Shown: positions 5,673 to 10,198 of the stretch, piece after piece
Layout: each line of letters begins with the position of its first letter
Numbering within the stretch: the stretch's first letter is position 1
From: CAOJBM01 sp051872535
GTDB taxonomy: Bacteria > Bacillota_I > Bacilli_A > RF39 > UBA660
DNA: 10,198 bases
NCBI GenBank assembly: GCA_051872535.1
Contig: JBJEDY010000039.1
Coordinates: 1 to 10,198, forward strand
Direction: 5' to 3'
Translations under genes and position numbers: made by a program
Notes under the pieces: generated by a model
Told to the model about the DNA's origin: nothing
Database searches by the model: none
What the model saw: only the letters and a program-made list of their open reading frames with translations

Positions 5673-6122
5673 TTAATTTAGTTCATTTCCTTCTTCGTCT
5701 TCATCAATTATTACTAAATCTTTTAAATCGTCATCATCTTGATCGTCAGTTTCGTCAGTGTCATAATAAAGGTCTTTTTCTTCATCTTCTTCATTTTCAT
5801 ATTCATCTTCTTCATCTTCAACATCATCTGCTAACATATCATCTTCTTCATCATCAATAACGATTTTAGCACTTCCATGTTTTGTTTTTAAGTCCCATGA
5901 GCCATCAGTTAGCATTATGAATCTTTGATCTGTCGATAGTATTTCAAAGAAATCACCTATTTTGTCAGTAAATACATTATCAGATAATCCTAATAAATCG
6001 CATACTTTTTTAAAAAGTGTATTTATTTTCATTTTATTATTAGATTCACTTAATATTATATAAGCAATATCATCATATGACATAGCTTCTAATTCAGCTT
6101 TTGAATAATCTTTTAATTTCAT
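5673..6122 (-). CDS. rpoE: DNA-directed RNA polymerase subunit delta
   Basis: Delta is a Firmicutes-specific small subunit that speeds RNA polymerase recycling and promoter selectivity. The 149-residue protein has the two expected parts. The first is an N-terminal HARE-HTH domain (1 to about 85; MKLKDYSKAELEAMSYDDIA, with hydrophobic SWDL near 75-78). The second is an intensely acidic, probably disordered tail (90-149) made mainly of Asp and Glu. ATG 6120-6122 is chosen rather than an upstream in-frame ATG because it matches the family N terminus and has SD GGAAGAGGATTATT; the upstream one lies inside argS. It follows argS by 22 bases and is the last gene of its unit. The acidic tail produces a long repetitive GAT/GAA tract. 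Confidence 0.95.
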   Translation of the reverse strand: MKLKDYSKAELEAMSYDDIAYIILSESNNKMKINTLFKKVCDLLGLSDNVFTDKIGDFFEILSTDQRFIMLTDGSWDLKTKHGSAKIVIDDEEDDMLADDVEDEEDEYENEEDEEKDLYYDTDETDDQDDDDLKDLVIIDEDEEGNELN

Positions 6123-6144
6123 AATAATCCTCTTCCTTTTTCTA

Positions 6145-7848
6145 TTACATAACTGATGGAATATCAATCATTAATAGTGTTAACATTTCTTTAATAATTT
6201 TATTTCCTAGATTTAATATATACAACCAATCTTCTTTTGTTTCCTGATTTTTTTCACTACTAATATGATTATTTTGATAGAATGCATTTAATAAAACGCA
6301 TATATCATATAAGTATGTAGCTATATAATTTGGCATTCTACTTTTAAATGCATTTGTTATAGCTTGATCTAAATTTAAAATTTGTATTCTTAAATCTCGG
6401 TCTTGTTTATTATATATGTTTTCACTTAGTTTTGTATAGGTATTTTCTTCGTTTTTTAATATTTTATTTATTCTTAAGTATGTATATTGGATATATGGAC
6501 CGGTTTTTCCTATTACATTAGAGAATTTTTCTACATCAAAAATATAGTCTTTATCCCTACTATTTTGTAAATCAGCATACTTAATGATACCATTTACTAT
6601 TCTATCAATGTCTTCTTGACTCATATTTTTATTATCTTCTTTTAAATTAATAAAAGTCTCTTTAACTAATGCAAATAATTCTCTTAGTTTTGGAGCTCCG
6701 CCACTTCTTGTTTTAAATGGTTTTCCATCACTTCCATTAATTGTTCCGTTATAAGCATGTTCAAGTTTATGATATGGAATTAAACCAGCTATTTCACTAG
6801 CTCTAAATATTTGTTCAAAATGTAGACTTTGACGAAAATCAGTTACATAAATAATATGATCAGGATTAAATCTTTCTAATCTATCATAAATTGCACATAA
6901 ATCAGTTGGATCATAACTATAAGCACCATTACTTTTACGAAACATCATTGGAGGCATAGGTTTATTATCTGTATCTTTTTTTACATTTATAACTAATGCT
7001 CCTTCACTTTCTTCAAGAAGATTTTTATCTTTCAATAAATTTTCAACTTCTTTTATTCTTTTATAGTTATCACTTTCACCTTCCCATAAATCAAATGATA
7101 TATCTAAATAAGAACATATTTCTTTAATATCTTCTAAAGATACTTCCATTATTTTTTTCCAATATCTATTGTATTCTTCATTAGTTTGTTCTTGTAAGAT
7201 TTTTGTAATAGTTGCACATTCTTCTCTAATATTCTCGTTTTCTTTACACAATGCACTGATTTCTGGATATATTTTGTTTAAATATTCTAAATTAATATCT
7301 TCAATATTTTTTTTATCTCTTTCAATACCATATATTACTTGTCCCATTTGGAGTCCATAATCTCCCAAATGAACGTCAGCGATAGTTTTATGACCAACAT
7401 AATTAATAATTCTTTTAATTGATTCACCTATTATTGATGGTCTTAGATGACCAATATGTAATGGTTTTGCTATATTATATCCACCATAATCCAAAACAAA
7501 CGTTTCAGGATCTTTAGTTACTTCATATCCGAATTTAGGACTTTCATTCATTCTAACTAAGCATTCATTTATATATTTATTGCATAACGTAATATTAATA
7601 AATCCAGGTTTTATAAATTCTATTTTTTCAATATAATTTAAATATTCTTGATCTTTTGTTATTTCACTTATTAGTTCTTTTCCTATTTCTTCAGGATTTT
7701 TATGATATGTTCCTGCAAGACGAAATACACCATCAAATTGGTAATCGCATAAGTCAGGGCGATTAGATTTGATAATATTAACGGGAATTTCATAATTTAA
7801 ATTATTTAATGCTTTAGTAAATAACTCTTCAATAGGTTTAGTTATCAT
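6145..7848 (-). CDS. argS: Arginyl-tRNA synthetase
   Basis: Class I synthetase charging tRNA-Arg with arginine. Length is 567 residues, close to the usual 550-580. It has an N-terminal additional domain (1 to about 100), then the Rossmann catalytic core with NIAKPLHIGHLRP (HIGH at 131-134) and the FRQSLHFEQIF block (about 338-348). A degenerate KMSKS equivalent GKPFKTRSGG is at 375-384, as is common for ArgRS. The C-terminal DALR anticodon-binding domain begins near 450 with GPYIQYTYLRI, and the protein ends IPSVM where the family usually ends P.RM. ATG 7846-7848 overlaps the stop of the upstream DUF1934 gene (ATGA) and has SD AAAGGAGAG. The order ywiB-like, argS, rpoE resembles the B. subtilis arrangement (from memory). 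Confidence 0.97.
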   Translation of the reverse strand: MITKPIEELFTKALNNLNYEIPVNIIKSNRPDLCDYQFDGVFRLAGTYHKNPEEIGKELISEITKDQEYLNYIEKIEFIKPGFINITLCNKYINECLVRMNESPKFGYEVTKDPETFVLDYGGYNIAKPLHIGHLRPSIIGESIKRIINYVGHKTIADVHLGDYGLQMGQVIYGIERDKKNIEDINLEYLNKIYPEISALCKENENIREECATITKILQEQTNEEYNRYWKKIMEVSLEDIKEICSYLDISFDLWEGESDNYKRIKEVENLLKDKNLLEESEGALVINVKKDTDNKPMPPMMFRKSNGAYSYDPTDLCAIYDRLERFNPDHIIYVTDFRQSLHFEQIFRASEIAGLIPYHKLEHAYNGTINGSDGKPFKTRSGGAPKLRELFALVKETFINLKEDNKNMSQEDIDRIVNGIIKYADLQNSRDKDYIFDVEKFSNVIGKTGPYIQYTYLRINKILKNEENTYTKLSENIYNKQDRDLRIQILNLDQAITNAFKSRMPNYIATYLYDICVLLNAFYQNNHISSEKNQETKEDWLYILNLGNKIIKEMLTLLMIDIPSVM

Positions 7849-8204
7849 ATTATCTCTCCTTTCATTATATTAATTTCAATATTAATTTCATTTGTATCAG
7901 ATTCTATCACATAATTTAGAAATATAGAATTATTTTTTTTAATGAAATTACATTTTTCAACTTCTATATCTAATGTTACATCAGCTGATATTAATTTATA
8001 TTGGCATTTTTTATTAATAAAGTCTAACTCAAAATAAAATTCATCATTTTCTCTTGTAAATATTTTATCTAGATAATTAAGAGAATATTCTGTATTTTCA
8101 TAGTTAAAAATAATACTTTTATCTTGAATAGTAAATTCCGTATTTTCAATAATAAAAGGAGTTTCATCACCTTTATTAAGTTTTAAAGATAGAACATTAC
8201 TCAT
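7845..8204 (-). CDS. DUF1934 (YwiB-like) beta-barrel protein
   Basis: A 119-residue soluble protein with no signal peptide or membrane segment, dominated by short alternating strands as expected for the calycin-like barrel of DUF1934/YwiB. Sequence similarity is weak by eye. The assignment rests on size, predicted beta content and its place directly upstream of argS, where YwiB sits in Bacillus. The biochemical function of this family is unknown to me. ATG 8202-8204 has a strong SD (AAAGAGGTGGA). Its stop overlaps the argS start by four bases, so the two are probably translationally coupled. A promoter lies at 8229-8237. Confidence 0.7.
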   Translation of the reverse strand: MSNVLSLKLNKGDETPFIIENTEFTIQDKSIIFNYENTEYSLNYLDKIFTRENDEFYFELDFINKKCQYKLISADVTLDIEVEKCNFIKKNNSIFLNYVIESDTNEINIEINIMKGEII

Positions 8205-8228
8205 AGTCCACCTCTTTTTTACTACGTC

Positions 8229-8237
8229 ATTATATCA
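8229..8237 (-). promoter_or_regulatory. Extended -10 promoter of the DUF1934-argS-rpoE unit
   Basis: On the - strand TGATATAAT (8237-8229) combines the TGn extension with a perfect TATAAT. The -35 position (GTGCAA) matches poorly, as extended -10 promoters allow. The expected start near 8222 leaves about 18 nt before the ATG. Confidence 0.65.
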
Positions 8238-8301
8238 TAATGTATATAGATTTGCACTTATATTTTAGTTATTTTTTTTCATAATAAAAATGGGTGTAAG
8301 T

Positions 8302-10198
8302 ATGAAAAAAATTAAATTACTTTTTAAAATAGGTTTATTTAGTATTTTGTTTGGTATTATTTCAATCTTATCTCTATATCTATATGCTTATTTAAGTCCT
8401 GCTATAGATATTAGAAATGCTGGTCATTTATATATTTATGATGATAATGAAGAATTAGTTTTTCAAGGTTCTAGTAGTAATAAATGGGTAGAGTTAGAAG
8501 ATATTTCTCCTAATTTAGTAAATGCAGTTTTAACTGCAGAAGACAAACATTTTTATGAACATCATGGATTTGATTACCCAAGAATTGCTAAAGCATTATT
8601 AATCAATTTTAAAAATAGAAATTTATCTCAAGGTGCTTCAACAATAAGTCAGCAATATATTAAAAACTTGTTCTTAGATTTTGATAAGACTTGGAAAAGA
8701 AAAGCTGAAGAAGCTATTTTAACGATGAAACTTGAGACACATTATAGTAAAGATGAGATTTTAGAAGGTTATTTAAATACAATTAATTATGGAAATGGTA
8801 ATTATGGAATTGAGAATGCTAGTAACTATTATTTTAATAAATCTGCAAAAGATTTAAATTTAGAAGAAGCTTTAATATTAGCTGGTATTCCAAAGAGTCC
8901 TTCTAATTATAATCCAATTGCTAATTATGATGGAACAATTAAAAGAGCAAATTTAATAGCTAGTTTGATGGTTAAAAGTGAATTGATATCTGAGAGTGAT
9001 TATGATGAATTATTTCAAGAAAAAATAGAAATATATGGTCATCATAATACTGATGATTCTACGATGATTATGTATTATCAGGATGCAGTTTATAATGAAT
9101 TATATAATTTGAAAGAAATACCTCCTTCTTTGATTGAAACAGGTGGATTAAAAATTTATACTTCTTTTAATCAAGATGCACAAAAAAAGATGGAAGAAGC
9201 AATCAAAAAGAATATGGATGGAGATAAACTACAAGTTGCAAGTATAATAGTTGATCCTAATAATGGTGAAGTAATGGCCTTATCAGGAGGATATGATTAT
9301 GCAATTAGCCAATTTAATCGTGCTACAAATGCCAAAAGACAAGTTGGTTCTACAATAAAACCTTTTTTATATTATGCTGCTTTAGAAAATGGGATGGTTT
9401 CCTCTTCAACTTTTTTAAGTGAACCAACAACATTTGTTTTTTCTGAAAATCAAACTTATTCTCCTAATAATTTTAATAATCGATATGGTAATAAAAATAT
9501 AACTATGGCAGCTGCATTATCGTATAGTGATAATATTTATGCTGTTAAAACCCATCTTTTTTTAGGAGAAGAAATGCTTGTAAATACAGCTAATAGAATG
9601 GGATTAAAAAGTGAATTAGAAGCAATTCCTTCATTAGCTTTAGGTACTTGTAATATAACAATGCTTGATTTTGCTGCTGCTTATACTACTTTAGCTAGTG
9701 GTGGTTATAAAAGAGACTTAACTTTTATAAATAAAGTCTTAGACATGGATGGAAATGTTTTATATGAAAAGAAAAACAATGATGAATTAGTTCTTAATAC
9801 TAGTTATGCATATATTTTGAATGAGCTAATGACTGCAACATATAATTCAGCTTTTAAGGATTATAATAATCCTACTTTAATAAGTGTTTCTTCAAAAATC
9901 TCGAAAAAATATGCAATGAAGACTGGATCTTCTGGTAATGATTTTTGGATGGTTGGATACAATCCAAATGCATTAATGATTGTATGGAATGGTTATGATG
10001 ATAATAGTGAGTTATCTTTAGTGGATGGTCCTATTTCTAAAAACATTTGGGTGGATACAATGGAAAATATTGAAGTCAATCAAGAGGATAATTGGTATGA
10101 AACTCCCGATAATGTTGTTGGAGTTCCTCACAATGCTATTGATGGATCTAATGTTTATGATAATACTAATATGTACATTTTTTATTATATAAAAGGAA
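8302..10198 (+). CDS. Class A penicillin-binding protein (bifunctional transglycosylase/transpeptidase), C-terminus cut by window
   Basis: An open frame of 632 codons runs off the right edge without a stop. It polymerises lipid II into glycan strands and cross-links the peptides outside the membrane. A single N-terminal membrane anchor lies at about 9-31. The GT51 glycosyltransferase motifs follow: EDKHFYEHHGFD with catalytic E80 (80-91), QGASTISQQYIKN (110-122), KRKAEEA (133-139), and KDEILEGYLNTINYG (150-164). The transpeptidase domain has the active serine S350 in STIK (350-353), SDN (409-411) and KTG (540-542), so both activities look intact. It would be a target of beta-lactams and moenomycin. 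The ATG at 8302-8304 has a weak SD (GGGTG). The gene diverges from the DUF1934 unit; I found no convincing + strand promoter in the 97-base gap. Which paralogue (1A, PbpF-like, etc.) cannot be decided. Confidence 0.95.
   Translation, partial: MKKIKLLFKIGLFSILFGIISILSLYLYAYLSPAIDIRNAGHLYIYDDNEELVFQGSSSNKWVELEDISPNLVNAVLTAEDKHFYEHHGFDYPRIAKALLINFKNRNLSQGASTISQQYIKNLFLDFDKTWKRKAEEAILTMKLETHYSKDEILEGYLNTINYGNGNYGIENASNYYFNKSAKDLNLEEALILAGIPKSPSNYNPIANYDGTIKRANLIASLMVKSELISESDYDELFQEKIEIYGHHNTDDSTMIMYYQDAVYNELYNLKEIPPSLIETGGLKIYTSFNQDAQKKMEEAIKKNMDGDKLQVASIIVDPNNGEVMALSGGYDYAISQFNRATNAKRQVGSTIKPFLYYAALENGMVSSSTFLSEPTTFVFSENQTYSPNNFNNRYGNKNITMAAALSYSDNIYAVKTHLFLGEEMLVNTANRMGLKSELEAIPSLALGTCNITMLDFAAAYTTLASGGYKRDLTFINKVLDMDGNVLYEKKNNDELVLNTSYAYILNELMTATYNSAFKDYNNPTLISVSSKISKKYAMKTGSSGNDFWMVGYNPNALMIVWNGYDDNSELSLVDGPISKNIWVDTMENIEVNQEDNWYETPDNVVGVPHNAIDGSNVYDNTNMYIFYYIKG

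Noticed and set aside
5669..5860. + strand Leu/His-rich open frame
   Set aside because: Antisense shadow of the GAT/GAA-rich acidic tail of rpoE.
5673..5860. Simple-sequence repeat of GAT/GAA codons
   Set aside because: It is the normal acidic tail of RNA polymerase delta, not an independent repeat.
8238..8301. + strand promoter for the PBP gene (TTGCAC at about 8252 with CATAAT near 8278)
   Set aside because: Spacing is about 22 bp, too long for a sigma-A promoter; left unassigned.

Overview
The window reads as chromosome from a low-GC, endospore-forming Bacillota (broadly Bacilli/Erysipelotrichales-like). Supporting signs are strong A+T bias, classical sigma-A promoters and Shine-Dalgarno sites, an RNA polymerase delta subunit (rpoE), a MurZ/MurAB-type murA, and the sporulation gene spoIIR. 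TGA is used as a stop (prfA, the DUF1934 gene) and TGG encodes Trp, so the ordinary bacterial code applies. rpmE, murA(B), spoIIR, prmC, prfA, rpoE, argS and the ywiB-like gene are neighbours in a region also linked in Bacillus subtilis (family knowledge, from memory), so most of the window is conserved core chromosome.

Layout. Positions 1-23 hold the 3' part of a + strand terminator from a gene outside the window. Positions 45-370 hold rpmE (ribosomal protein L31, - strand) with its own promoter, a leader hairpin and a terminator. Positions 374-898 (- strand) encode a small four-helix membrane protein resembling CorB/DUF21-like proteins. Positions about 950-1455 contain no convincing protein gene. 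They do hold a perfect-consensus - strand promoter and a roughly 450-nt, locally GC-richer sequence with several helices, one of them long-range; this looks like a structured RNA, either free-standing or a very long leader of the membrane-protein gene. Positions about 1470-1790 carry a decayed, frameshifted 5' fragment of what looks like an ISLre2/UPF0236 transposase (+ strand), wedged against the murA terminator.

Positions 1796-8204 are three - strand transcription units. One is murA with its own promoter. The second is prfA-prmC-spoIIR (termination, methylation of release factors, forespore-to-mother-cell signalling), started by a promoter just upstream of prfA. The third is the DUF1934 gene-argS-rpoE, started by an extended -10 promoter at 8229-8237 and ended by a hairpin at 5589-5611. 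Divergently, from 8302 to the right edge on the + strand, runs a class A penicillin-binding protein, incomplete at its C terminus.

Together the genes serve translation (L31, RF1, PrmC, ArgRS), transcription (delta), peptidoglycan synthesis (MurA, PBP) and sporulation (SpoIIR). The least explained part is the putative structured RNA at about 964-1420.
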